The notes beneath the pieces are model-generated. The model was not told the DNA's origin. It worked only from the letters and a program-made list of their open reading frames with translations, and did not search any database. The position numbers and the translations under genes were made by a program. A stretch of DNA of 49,927 bases from Candidatus Methanophaga sp. GoMg3.2 (GTDB lineage Archaea > Halobacteriota > Syntropharchaeia > Alkanophagales > Methanospirareceae), in NCBI GenBank assembly GCA_013180565.1, contig QBUN01000425.1, forward strand, positions 1-49,927, in the 5' to 3' direction. The stretch's first letter is position 1. Each line of letters begins with the position of its first letter. Positions 7,966 through 16,348 of the stretch are shown piece by piece.

Positions 7966-9105
7966 ATGCAGGGATATGAATGCGATGTACTGGTAGTGGG
8001 TGCGGGTCCCGCAGGTTCGGTTGCCGCTTTATACTGCTCTAAACAAGGACTAAACACCGTTCTTATCGAACGGGCTAATAAGATAGGCGCACATACGAAT
8101 ACAAGAATTGATTCGTCTACTGATTTTGGACTCACTGAGATCATAAAGGAAATGGAATTGAAAACCGAGAACCTTGTTTATAAATCGAAATGGCATTCGC
8201 CCTCTGGGCGTTCATTTATTTTGGACTCGAAAATAGGCGAATATTATTTCAAACGAGGACCCGATTCCGATTCATTCGAGTGTGTAACCGTAAGCAAAGC
8301 TATAAAAAATGGTTGTACGCTTTTTTTAGATACAGCGGTTGAAGAGATCAACAAAGATGGAGGGAGGTTTGATGAAGTAATAATATCACAGGGTACAGAG
8401 AAGATTGTGATAAAACCAGAGATAATTATCGCCGCAGATGGTGGAAATTCTATCTTTCACAGATATTTCGATAAACGATTTGTTGAGAAAAAACGAGTAG
8501 CATATGGCGTAACTGGAAAGAATTTTATACAACCAGACACCTCGGAGATTTATTTCGATTCCGAGCTTGCACCCGGCGGATATTTTTATCTAGTAACATG
8601 TCTTAATGGGATTTCATCGGCCGGGATTATATTGGATTCAAACAAAATGCAAAAGAATGCAGGCGATTATTTTTATGACTATCTCAATGAAAATTCAAAG
8701 ATTGCTGACAGGCTTAATCCCATTACCAACAACTTCGTAGGGTATGGAGAAATATTTGATTTAGATACATATTTCTATGAAAATCTTCTTTTTGTTGGTG
8801 ATGCTGCTGGACTAATAGACCCTTTCTTAGGATATGGAATGATACCCGCTATAATAAGTGCTTATTGCGCTGGTAAACATTCTGTAAATGCAGTAAATAA
8901 TAAAGACTATTCATTATTAAATCGTTACGCTATGGATATCAAACAAAGATTTACAAAACGACTTCCTCACCTTTATCGCAAAGTGTTCAATTCCCTTGAT
9001 AACGATGATTTTGATTTGCTCATCGAAATGTTGGAAGGGTTGCAAAGTAAGATTGACATAGACGAATTGCTATCCCAATTGGATAGCTTGGAGTGCGAAC
9101 CATGA
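7966..9105 (+). CDS. Geranylgeranyl reductase family FAD oxidoreductase (copy 1)
   Basis: 379 residues. The N-terminal dinucleotide fold 'DVLVVGAGPAGSVAA' (residues 7-21) is followed by 'ERANKIGAH', and the second FAD motif is 'LLFVGDAAGLIDPFLGYGM' (about 283). This is the geranylgeranyl reductase family, which in archaea saturates the isoprenoid chains of digeranylgeranylglycerol phospholipids at the membrane. The usual 'P(V)xCGE' cysteine motif near residue 45 is replaced by 'GAHTNTRID', so this copy lacks the family's conserved Cys; its substrate may differ. The second reductase lies 90 bases downstream. The very short gap to the divergent KaiC-like gene suggests shared control. Confidence 0.85.
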   Translation: MQGYECDVLVVGAGPAGSVAALYCSKQGLNTVLIERANKIGAHTNTRIDSSTDFGLTEIIKEMELKTENLVYKSKWHSPSGRSFILDSKIGEYYFKRGPDSDSFECVTVSKAIKNGCTLFLDTAVEEINKDGGRFDEVIISQGTEKIVIKPEIIIAADGGNSIFHRYFDKRFVEKKRVAYGVTGKNFIQPDTSEIYFDSELAPGGYFYLVTCLNGISSAGIILDSNKMQKNAGDYFYDYLNENSKIADRLNPITNNFVGYGEIFDLDTYFYENLLFVGDAAGLIDPFLGYGMIPAIISAYCAGKHSVNAVNNKDYSLLNRYAMDIKQRFTKRLPHLYRKVFNSLDNDDFDLLIEMLEGLQSKIDIDELLSQLDSLECEP

Positions 9106-9195
9106 GAAATCTGAACTCTCAGGCTCCTTATCATATCTCAAAACTATTACTATCAATGTGTGGTACAAGTTAGATTAAAATAAATATGTTTAGTT

Positions 9196-10371
9196 ATGGT
9201 AATTGAATGTGATGTCTTGGTGGTGGGGGCAGGACCCGCAGGTAGTAGCGCGGCAAGAGCGGCAGTCGAAGCAGGTGCAAAAACGATATTCATTGACAAA
9301 AAGAAAGAAATAGGTGTTCCGGTCCAGTGTGCTGAAGCTATTGGAGAATACCTCATCCCTTTTTTGCCTTTCAAAATACCAGGAGAGCAATTGATTTGGA
9401 AAATTGATGGAATGCGCTTTTGGGCTGAAGCCATCACAATAGAACGAAGAGGAGGAATATGGTCAGGTTATGCTATAAGCCGGGAAAAATTTGATAAGTG
9501 GCTTGCTAACCGCGCAATTGGATCCGGTGCTAAATTTTACTTTGAAACAGAGTTAATAGACCTGGAATTCAACGAAAAATACCATGTTACTAAAGCGATT
9601 GTGAAAACAGGAACTGGGATAAGAGAGATCAAACCAAAAGTGGTTATTGCTGCGGATGGAGTGCACTCAAAAGTCCTGAACAAGCTTGGTTTTACCAACC
9701 TCAAGGATAAATGTGGTGAAGTGGTGAGTTTTGAAATGAATAATCTGAATTTACATAAACCCTCGTATGAGCAATTGTATATAGGGGATTTTGCACCAGG
9801 AGCGTACGCTTATATTTTTCCGTTATCTAAAAGCAGGGCTAATGTTGGTGTTGCATCATTATTCCCGACCAAAAAATTAGAGCGATGTTACGCGGAGTTT
9901 TTGGAAATTCCAAAGGTGAAGAAACAACTTAAAGATGGAGAAGAGGTAATAGAAAAGAGTGGCTGGGCGCCAATTCATTATCTCGCTGATAAATGGGTAT
10001 ATGGAAATGTTTTACTGGTGGGAGATGCAGCAGCTCAGAATTTTAAGCCTTTTATAGAAGGTATCCTTCCAGGAATAATTTGCGGAAATGTAGCAGGAAA
10101 AACAGCTTATAATTTCATCACTGAGAGAAATTTACTCGGTGATTATCAAAGATGTATAAAAGATAAATTAGGGGAACTCTTTTTAGAATCTGATCATCTC
10201 TTAGACATATTATATGAACTGGGTAAGTCATTGGATAAAAAAGAGCACTTAGTACGCCTTGGTCTTTTTGCGAATGTTTTCTCTTTAAAAGAGATAACAA
10301 AATTAAATTTTGAAGATTATAATGCACTAAAAAGGAGATTGGCTGACAGGGATAATAGTAAAATTATATAG
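9196..10371 (+). CDS. Geranylgeranyl reductase family FAD oxidoreductase (copy 2)
   Basis: 391 residues. The FAD fold 'DVLVVGAGPAGSSAA' (residues 6-20), the cysteine motif 'VPVQCAEAI' near residue 47, 'AADGVHSKV' near 160 and 'LLVGDAAAQNFKPFIEGI' near 275 are all those of digeranylgeranylglycerophospholipid reductases. It should reduce double bonds of archaeal lipid side chains, with electrons from ferredoxin or a similar donor. It is separated by one base from the membrane protein gene that follows (TAG at 10369-10371, ATG at 10373), so the two are almost certainly co-transcribed. Confidence 0.87.
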   Translation: MVIECDVLVVGAGPAGSSAARAAVEAGAKTIFIDKKKEIGVPVQCAEAIGEYLIPFLPFKIPGEQLIWKIDGMRFWAEAITIERRGGIWSGYAISREKFDKWLANRAIGSGAKFYFETELIDLEFNEKYHVTKAIVKTGTGIREIKPKVVIAADGVHSKVLNKLGFTNLKDKCGEVVSFEMNNLNLHKPSYEQLYIGDFAPGAYAYIFPLSKSRANVGVASLFPTKKLERCYAEFLEIPKVKKQLKDGEEVIEKSGWAPIHYLADKWVYGNVLLVGDAAAQNFKPFIEGILPGIICGNVAGKTAYNFITERNLLGDYQRCIKDKLGELFLESDHLLDILYELGKSLDKKEHLVRLGLFANVFSLKEITKLNFEDYNALKRRLADRDNSKII

Positions 10372-10372
10372 G

Positions 10373-13300
10373 ATGAAAAAGAGATTGAGAAATTTGGAGA
10401 AGCGTAAATTATCCGTTATCCTATTTATAGTTATAGCCATATGCTTGACATTTTTAATGACCATAAATACGGTAGCAGTTGCTGATATGTTAGCATTAAA
10501 ACCAATGGGATATCCCCTATTTACCCAAATTTTTTTATTGATAATGGCTTTCCAAATAACCATAACTTGGATATTGATACTTGAAGTTAAAAAAGTATCT
10601 AAATCAAGCGTATGGAATAGTATATTCATCGCAAATTTTTTCTGCATATTAATTACACTAACACAAGCTGCAATATTAACAAACTTATATAATGTTTCAA
10701 ATATTGTAAATTTAATTCTAGTTTTATCTGCTTTATTTTACATATGTGGGCATTTCTTTGCTAATATGACATCATATCTTTTAATAAAACCGATAATTAA
10801 AGAAATCAGATTATTTAAAATTAAACACCTCGCTTTCTGCATCTTTTTTATGGGATTAACATATTTTATAATTCCCATTCTCGATTTTAAATTTCCAAAC
10901 ATACATCTTTCCATGCTTTTAATCCTATTCTTATTATTATTTATTGGAATTGTCTCTTCTTTTATATATTATTTATTCAAAATATCCGCTAGTTTTGCAA
11001 AGATTGGATTTGTTCGTGAACCCTTTTTTGTTGGGGGTATTGGTGGAGTAACTTTTGCCTTATCTGTTGCTTTGATTATTTTAAATTTTTTTGTGTATAT
11101 AAGTATCAATAGTCGTTCAGAATTATTTTTTTATATGCTTTTTTACTTAATTTCTTGTCTCTTCACTATAGTCTATTATATTCGCTTTGTCATCGAATAT
11201 CCTTCTCTCCTCCAACCCAAATGGAAAGCCTTGGTGCCTTTTGATTTTCCAAAAGTTACCGCCGCTGTAACCCTTGCATTCTTAGCAGCTTCCCTCTACT
11301 TAACAGCAAAAGAATACCCTAATTTCATTATCTATCAAAACATTTCGTACCTCGTCGTTGCCGCTTTCTTACTGCCTTTCTTTCTTGCCGTCATATTGGT
11401 TTTCACGTATCTAAAAACCGTTTCAACCAGAATAAAAATGAGATACTGGGTATACCTGAAATATGGCGTATACATCCACTTAACCGTAACATTCTACGTC
11501 TTCTGCCAGATATTCCTCTCCTGGAACAATGCAACAAGCATCACGAAGATGCTATGTGCTATGTTTGGACTTGCCACTTTCGCATTTTACATGTTCTTTG
11601 CCCTGGACCTGCGTAAAATTATCGAAGACCTGAATATCAAACCAACGTTCGATGGATTGGACATCCTTCGATACACCGTATCCCTCAGCTCATTCTTCTT
11701 CATTATCTTCTTTGGGATTTCTTTCACTTATGGGAAGACATTCGCAGTTTTTGGTTTTGAACTCGTCTCATATCCGATTATCCTCTTCCTCATAGGTTTC
11801 TCCTTGATTGCATTATGGATCTATTTACGCGTCACGCATAAAGGTCTCAAAGAGATTAGAGAAAAGGTTATATGGGGTAATGCATCATATATCGCCGCTT
11901 TTATTGCTTTTCTTCTAGTCTACCTCATCTACGCCTCTTTAAGCACCTACATGCAGCGCTTCCCTTTCCGTGATCTCTCCTTCATAGGATACTTCCTCAC
12001 TATGATATGCGGGATAGCTGCTATAGTGACATTGAGGATGGAACCCAAATACAAAGAAACCGGTGAAGAGGACATTACAAGTCTTTTAAATTCTCGTGCA
12101 TACCTCTTTTTGAGGACAGACTATCTTGAGGGTCTGTGGGAAACGGCAGTAGATAGATATGTAGGAGAAGAAGGAATAAGAATCTGTTTTGATCCATCGG
12201 AACGTAGATTTGACCTTGAAAATGCGGATGAGCCCACGAAGCATAAAATAGCCGTTTGGATACTCCTCGAGATGCATAAGCTACAATATATGGAAAAGAT
12301 CATGAAGCAGTCAATAGAAGAAACGAAAGAAGAAATTGCGACGATTCTTAAAGAGAAGGTGTTAATGCTACCGGAAGATTTACGATCTCAGTTTGATGTA
12401 GATGTGTATTACCCCCTGCTATATGAAAAAGTAGTTAATAAGCTGATAATACACCTGGAAGCTTTCATTCCTTTCGCTGAGCAGGAAAAGATTTTTAACA
12501 TGTTGAAGAGAAGAGATGAAAAATATGGGTGCATCCGTTTCGAGGGGGACGAAATAAGGATAAAGGAAGGGGCGAGGTTATCCCGAGATGAGTTCTTTAA
12601 AATTTTCAAATATTATCTTGAATCCCTGGAGGACAAGTTCCCGTTCAAACCTTTTCTACTGTACGAACTTGTAAGAGAAGAGATAAAAAAGGAGCTGGAA
12701 CCCTATGATATTACAGTTGGTAATTTGCTTGATATTGTGCCAACGGGTTTAGAAGAAATGGATAAGGTAATGGGTGGTGGGTTAGCAAAAGGGAGTTCAA
12801 CCCTACTCATTGCAGAAGAAACGAAAACAAAGCATAAGATTCTGCTCTCTTTCATCAAACAGGGACTGAGAGCGAGAAATGAGGTCATTTATGCTACTGC
12901 TAAACGTCCAGCCCGGCAGATACAGGGCGAGCTGCTAATAGATATTGATGAATTAAAGAATTTCATGTTACTTGACCTATATGAGAATATTTATACGGAG
13001 GAGCGAGTTTATAAAGTGGTAGAAGAGGAGCATCGAATAATCGTTCCTTTGAACAAGATAATGTTTCAGCGCAGCATTGTAAAGGCAATAAAGAGCTATC
13101 CAAGGGATTTGCCAAAGATGGTTGTTATTGATGTATACGACAACTTTTCAAGATATTACAGTCCTGAAGAGGTACAGAAGATACTGCAAGCTCAAATAGA
13201 TGGGTTAAAGAGGTGGAATTGCACCTGTTTAATCGCACTTGACCCTTATTCTTACTTGATAAGAAAGCAGGGCGAGGAAGAAGTGAAGAAGAATTTTGAT

Positions 13301-13399
13301 AATGTTATGATACTATCAGGCGAGGATAAGAATGCCTCGATTTTCATAGAGAAGTTGTATCATGGCACACCGTCTAAACCTGTTATTCGTTTACAGTAG
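10373..13399 (+). CDS. Polytopic membrane protein with C-terminal KaiC-like domain lacking a P-loop
   Basis: 1008 residues. Residues 15-550 are almost wholly hydrophobic, with about 14-16 apparent membrane spans. A cytoplasmic helical stretch follows (about 570-780, with 'EKIMKQSIEETKEEIATILKE' style charged helices). The last 230 residues look like a KaiC/RecA fold: 'IVPTGLEEMDKVMGGGLAKGSSTLLIA' opens it as in KaiC proteins, and 'KMVVIDVYDNF' fits a Walker B strand. The P-loop position reads 'AEETKTKHK', with no GxxGxGK, so ATP binding is doubtful. It may be a membrane sensor or a partner for the divergent true KaiC-like ATPase. The membrane half is strikingly AT-rich (10600-11150), unlike the C-terminal half. 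Function unknown. The 3' end overlaps the next minus-strand gene by 17 bases. Confidence 0.8.
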   Translation: MKKRLRNLEKRKLSVILFIVIAICLTFLMTINTVAVADMLALKPMGYPLFTQIFLLIMAFQITITWILILEVKKVSKSSVWNSIFIANFFCILITLTQAAILTNLYNVSNIVNLILVLSALFYICGHFFANMTSYLLIKPIIKEIRLFKIKHLAFCIFFMGLTYFIIPILDFKFPNIHLSMLLILFLLLFIGIVSSFIYYLFKISASFAKIGFVREPFFVGGIGGVTFALSVALIILNFFVYISINSRSELFFYMLFYLISCLFTIVYYIRFVIEYPSLLQPKWKALVPFDFPKVTAAVTLAFLAASLYLTAKEYPNFIIYQNISYLVVAAFLLPFFLAVILVFTYLKTVSTRIKMRYWVYLKYGVYIHLTVTFYVFCQIFLSWNNATSITKMLCAMFGLATFAFYMFFALDLRKIIEDLNIKPTFDGLDILRYTVSLSSFFFIIFFGISFTYGKTFAVFGFELVSYPIILFLIGFSLIALWIYLRVTHKGLKEIREKVIWGNASYIAAFIAFLLVYLIYASLSTYMQRFPFRDLSFIGYFLTMICGIAAIVTLRMEPKYKETGEEDITSLLNSRAYLFLRTDYLEGLWETAVDRYVGEEGIRICFDPSERRFDLENADEPTKHKIAVWILLEMHKLQYMEKIMKQSIEETKEEIATILKEKVLMLPEDLRSQFDVDVYYPLLYEKVVNKLIIHLEAFIPFAEQEKIFNMLKRRDEKYGCIRFEGDEIRIKEGARLSRDEFFKIFKYYLESLEDKFPFKPFLLYELVREEIKKELEPYDITVGNLLDIVPTGLEEMDKVMGGGLAKGSSTLLIAEETKTKHKILLSFIKQGLRARNEVIYATAKRPARQIQGELLIDIDELKNFMLLDLYENIYTEERVYKVVEEEHRIIVPLNKIMFQRSIVKAIKSYPRDLPKMVVIDVYDNFSRYYSPEEVQKILQAQIDGLKRWNCTCLIALDPYSYLIRKQGEEEVKKNFDNVMILSGEDKNASIFIEKLYHGTPSKPVIRLQ

Positions 13400-13991
13400 G
13401 AGATATGGCGATAGCATGTTTTTTCTTCCTTTTATGTGCAACCGAGATTTTACCTACTATTCTTACTGATTCGTATGCACCGTCATGAGCTAAAAAGGCG
13501 AGTAGATATAGCCAGGGAAGAAGGGTGAGGATGCACAAGCTTAGCAAACCCATTTTCATGCAGAATCGGTATGAGAAGAGGAATTCTACCAGCTTATGTG
13601 TCGCATGATTGTCCACATAATCATTCCCCTTTTCATCTGCAACACCCATTAATATCAGGATGACCAGAGGTATCCACAGAAAGTTTAACATCTGAGTTAG
13701 AACGAGAATTGAAATCAAAGCGATTGAACACATCTTAAAGATTAAATTGTCAATCTTTCCGGTAAACAAAACGGCAAAAAGGATAGCGAATAGAATTGTT
13801 GCTGAGACCGAATCAAAGAGCGATACGCAGATCCAAATTAGCACTATGATAGGCGCTATCACTATCGCTTTTTTCTTGCTGAATGTATCTTCATCGAAGG
13901 CATCATCAATATATTTCAGCCCCGCGCCTATTATTGCGAAAGCAAGAATGATTGCGATTTGCGATATGAGCGCGCAATATAAAGAGCCCAT
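13383..13991 (-). CDS. Small integral membrane protein, unknown
   Basis: 202 residues with five or six hydrophobic segments. Two acidic motifs stand out: 'KYIDDAFDEDTF' after the first span and 'GVADEKGNDYVD' near residue 120. Their number and position recall the two Asp-rich motifs of UbiA-type prenyltransferases, and a prenyl-lipid role would suit the two reductases nearby, but I cannot claim the family; the protein is also shorter than usual UbiA enzymes. The C-terminus is basic ('AHKRKKKHA'). The last 17 bases overlap the 3' end of the membrane-KaiC gene (convergent). Confidence 0.7.
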   Translation of the reverse strand: MGSLYCALISQIAIILAFAIIGAGLKYIDDAFDEDTFSKKKAIVIAPIIVLIWICVSLFDSVSATILFAILFAVLFTGKIDNLIFKMCSIALISILVLTQMLNFLWIPLVILILMGVADEKGNDYVDNHATHKLVEFLFSYRFCMKMGLLSLCILTLLPWLYLLAFLAHDGAYESVRIVGKISVAHKRKKKHAIAISPTVNE

Positions 13992-14059
13992 ATATTAATA
14001 ATATTCGTTTTGACATTTTTTTACATTGTATTTCTTTAATCGTGGTTTTTATATTAGGT

Positions 14060-14887
14060 TTACAGATCAACCACAGTTGATAGCTTACGGTAGTGTTCAT
14101 GCAATTCTCGCCCCCACGATAGGGCCTTTTCATCATCACCTATCAAGGCGCTATTACGATCATAGACCCCATTGTCCGCAAAGAACCCGAGATAAAAAAT
14201 ACTGTCAGTAAGAGTAAGGGCTAATTTTATATCTTCATTCATCGCGAATAAACTAAGGTTGGGCTCCTGTAAAAAACTTTTAAAAGCTTCTTCTGTTTCC
14301 ATCAATCCAACTATATCCTCCAATACGTCATTCGTTACGATGAGTTCTACATCAATCCTTCTTCTCTTCACCAATTCTTCAAGTAATTTTAGATAATCTA
14401 GATGAAAGACGGGATAAATGCCCTTCACTTCGTTTGCGGTTTCCAATATTTGAAGTAAGGTCGTATGCGATTTGAAGATGTCTGCAGTTGTATCGGATAG
14501 AAGAGAAGAATTGCTCAAAGCCCCTATCTTGTCGAGCAAAGGTAGTGGAATACCGCTGAGGTCATGCACAAGCCAGAAGTCCTCGTGCTTCTCCAGCACT
14601 TCTATCGCATCCATAATATCCACTAATTTTAAGACCATGACCTCTCCGATTTTCGTCAGTGCATAACCCCTATCTTCAGCCTGAAAAACAAGATTAGCTT
14701 TTTTAAGTTCTCTTAACGCATGTATTGCCGTTGTAGAACTAACACCCAGCGGATCTCGTAATTCGCGTAGTGGTTTCTTACCAGTTTTCAAGGCAATCAG
14801 GATTCTTCTTCGCAGATCCGAGCAAGCAGCGAGGTGAAGGGTGTTGCGAATGATTTTTGGCTTATTTTCTTTATCTGCTTCGGTCAT
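14060..14887 (-). CDS. FilR1-domain winged-helix transcriptional regulator
   Basis: 275 residues. The N-terminal 75 residues are an ArsR-like winged helix: 'DLRRRILIALKTGKKPLRELRDPLGVSSTTAIHALRELKKANLV' region with wing 'YALTKIGEVM'. The remainder ('PVFHLDYLKLLEELVKRRIDVELIVTNDVL' region, 'LSLFAMNEDIKLALTLTDS', 'FADNGVYDRNSALI') is the methanogen FilR1 sensor domain (DUF1724 type). Such proteins are common in Methanosarcina-type archaea, where FilR1 relatives control filament formation and methanogenesis genes; the ligand is usually unknown. It is divergent from the three winged-helix genes that start at 15104. Confidence 0.85.
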   Translation of the reverse strand: MTEADKENKPKIIRNTLHLAACSDLRRRILIALKTGKKPLRELRDPLGVSSTTAIHALRELKKANLVFQAEDRGYALTKIGEVMVLKLVDIMDAIEVLEKHEDFWLVHDLSGIPLPLLDKIGALSNSSLLSDTTADIFKSHTTLLQILETANEVKGIYPVFHLDYLKLLEELVKRRRIDVELIVTNDVLEDIVGLMETEEAFKSFLQEPNLSLFAMNEDIKLALTLTDSIFYLGFFADNGVYDRNSALIGDDEKALSWGRELHEHYRKLSTVVDL

Positions 14888-15023
14888 CGCTTTTGTTTCA
14901 CCTACTTCGCTTATCTCCCGCGCTATTATTGCTTATCCCTGTTGTAATAGAAAAAGGTTAGCCATATAGTCAAGAGTACAAAACATTGCTCGAAGGTGGC
15001 AATATTGCCGAAATGCATTAAGG

Positions 15024-15031
15024 TTTATATA
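15024..15031 (+). promoter_or_regulatory. TATA box of first winged-helix gene
   Basis: TTTATATA about 80 bases before the ATG at 15104, which predicts transcription start near 15053. The upstream in-frame ATG at 14996 lies before this promoter, so it is not used. Confidence 0.55.
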
Positions 15032-15103
15032 CACCCCTGCATAATATGCTTACATATAGTTCCTACAAAGGGATCGGGCATAGATAAAAAGGTGAAAAAA
15101 AAA

Positions 15104-15373
15104 ATGAGAGGACCGGAATCGAGAAGTAGATGGGAAATCATCTTGGACATATTAAGGGTAACATCCGAAGGCGAGGGTAGAGCGAAGAAGACGCGAATTA
15201 TGCAGTATGCATACCTGGACTGGCGAAATTTTCAGAGGCATTTTGGCTTTCTCCAGGAGAAAGAATTTATAAGTGATCACACTGATCCAAAAGAAGGGAC
15301 AAGTTACTATCTTACAGAAAGAGGTATAGACTTGATGGGGCGATTAAATGCAGTGCAGAAGATGCTGCGATGA
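15104..15373 (+). CDS. Small winged-helix DNA-binding protein (tandem copy 1)
   Basis: 89 residues. 'RSRWEIILDILRV', 'AKKTRIMQYAYLDWRNFQRHFGFLQ' region and 'YYLTERGIDLMGRL' are the three helices and wing of an archaeal winged-helix domain of the HTH_45 type; there is no other domain. The start is fixed by GGTGA at about 15091-15095, by the TATA box at 15024-15031 and by equal length with the two copies that follow. Such proteins bind DNA as dimers and act as local regulators; target unknown. A 36-codon upstream extension is open but lies before the promoter. Confidence 0.85.
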   Translation: MRGPESRSRWEIILDILRVTSEGEGRAKKTRIMQYAYLDWRNFQRHFGFLQEKEFISDHTDPKEGTSYYLTERGIDLMGRLNAVQKMLR

Positions 15374-15435
15374 ACCTTAAATTTTCTTTTGGAACCGATG
15401 CTTCTGAATGAAAATCCAAACTTTTAATGTAAATG

Positions 15436-15443
15436 TTTTTATA
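15436..15443 (+). promoter_or_regulatory. TATA box of second winged-helix gene
   Basis: 'tttttata' in the spacer after the first copy, about 90 bases before the ATG at 15527. The second copy seems to have its own promoter rather than relying on the first. Confidence 0.45.
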
Positions 15444-15526
15444 CTTACAAAATAGGAGTATTTACACATGATACTAATAAATATATGTGGCAGGTATGGA
15501 AAGATAGGGCAGAAGGAGAGAAGAAG

Positions 15527-15796
15527 ATGGTAAGAATAGAGCCGAGAAGCAGATGGGAAATTATCTTGGATATATTAAAGGTGATCGAGGTAGGAGAGGG
15601 TAGAGCGAAGAAGACACGAATTATGCAGAATGCATATTTGGATTGGAGAAACTTCCAACGGCATTTTGGCTTTCTCCAGGACCACGGTTTTATAGGAGAT
15701 CATGAAGATTCTAAAGGTGGGACAAGTTACTACCTTACAGAAAAAGGTATAGACTTGATGGGGCGATTAGAGGAAGTGGAGAAGATGCTGAAGTGA
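15527..15796 (+). CDS. Small winged-helix DNA-binding protein (tandem copy 2)
   Basis: 89 residues and very close to copy 1: 'RSRWEIILDILKV', 'GRAKKTRIMQNAYLDWRNFQRH', 'TSYYLTEKGIDLMGRLEEVEKMLK'. I chose the ATG at 15527 because GGAG (15515-15518) sits 8 bases upstream and the length then equals copies 1 and 3; the upstream ATG at 15485 adds 14 residues unlike either copy. Copies 1 and 2 differ mostly in the recognition-helix flank and wing, so they may bind related but distinct sites. Confidence 0.85.
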   Translation: MVRIEPRSRWEIILDILKVIEVGEGRAKKTRIMQNAYLDWRNFQRHFGFLQDHGFIGDHEDSKGGTSYYLTEKGIDLMGRLEEVEKMLK

Positions 15797-15854
15797 CCCT
15801 TTTCTTTTGATTACGACTATACTAAGCGAGAGTAAAAAGAGAGGGGGAAAAATT

Positions 15855-16124
15855 GTGAGCTATACAAAACATAGAAGCCGATGGGACATCCTGCTTGATA
15901 TACTAAAGGTGATATCCGAGGAGGAAGGAGTGAAAAAGACACGCATCATGCAAAAGACAAATTTGGATTGGAGAAGTTTTAAGAAATATTTTGACTTCCT
16001 CGTGGACCATAGCTTTTTAAGAGTAGGTGACGAATTGGGCAAAAGGAAGAGCTACAAGCTTACAAAGAACGGGCGGAATTTGTTAGTGGAATTGCAAGAA
16101 GTGACGGAGATGATTCAAGAATAA
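15855..16124 (+). CDS. Small winged-helix DNA-binding protein (tandem copy 3, GTG start)
   Basis: 89 residues if begun at the GTG at 15855, which has GAGGGGG just upstream (15841-15847); the ATG at 15807 would add 16 residues. The fold is the same ('HRSRWDILLDILKV', 'VKKTRIMQKTNLDWRSFKKYFDFL', 'SYKLTKNGRNLLVEL') but this copy is the most divergent, with Lys/Ser changes in the recognition helix. It follows copy 2 by 58 bases without an obvious TATA box, so copies 2 and 3 may share a transcript. Confidence 0.82.
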   Translation: MSYTKHRSRWDILLDILKVISEEEGVKKTRIMQKTNLDWRSFKKYFDFLVDHSFLRVGDELGKRKSYKLTKNGRNLLVELQEVTEMIQE

Positions 16125-16174
16125 AACGTTATGAGTGAAGTACCCGGCACTGTCTAAAAACTAAGTGTTTTATC

Positions 16175-16245
16175 ACCGCGGAGATCGTCGAGGGCGCAGA
16201 GTTTAAGAGCGTTTCAATCCACGCACTCTGCGGTAAAACTTAAGG
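16175..16245. repeat. Dispersed 'cgcagag'-type intergenic repeat
   Basis: Between the winged-helix genes and secD, 'caccgcggag', 'gcgcagagtttaag' and 'cgcactctgcggtaaaact' form an imperfect inverted arrangement (tttta..ccgcGgag against actctgcggtaaaa). The words resemble those at 43426-43515, 45066-45126 and 48011-48080. The rest of 16125-16348 holds no gene. Confidence 0.4.
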
Positions 16246-16348
16246 ATATTGTGATTTTACTCGAAAATTCGACTGTGCCTTTTAATGTGCCAAAATCATT
16301 TGACATTATGAGAGGAGATATAGGATAGGATAGAGGGGGAAGAGCTAA

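Noticed and set aside
14996..15103. 36-codon N-terminal extension of the first winged-helix protein
   Set aside because: The TATA box at 15024-15031 lies within it and the two sister proteins lack it.
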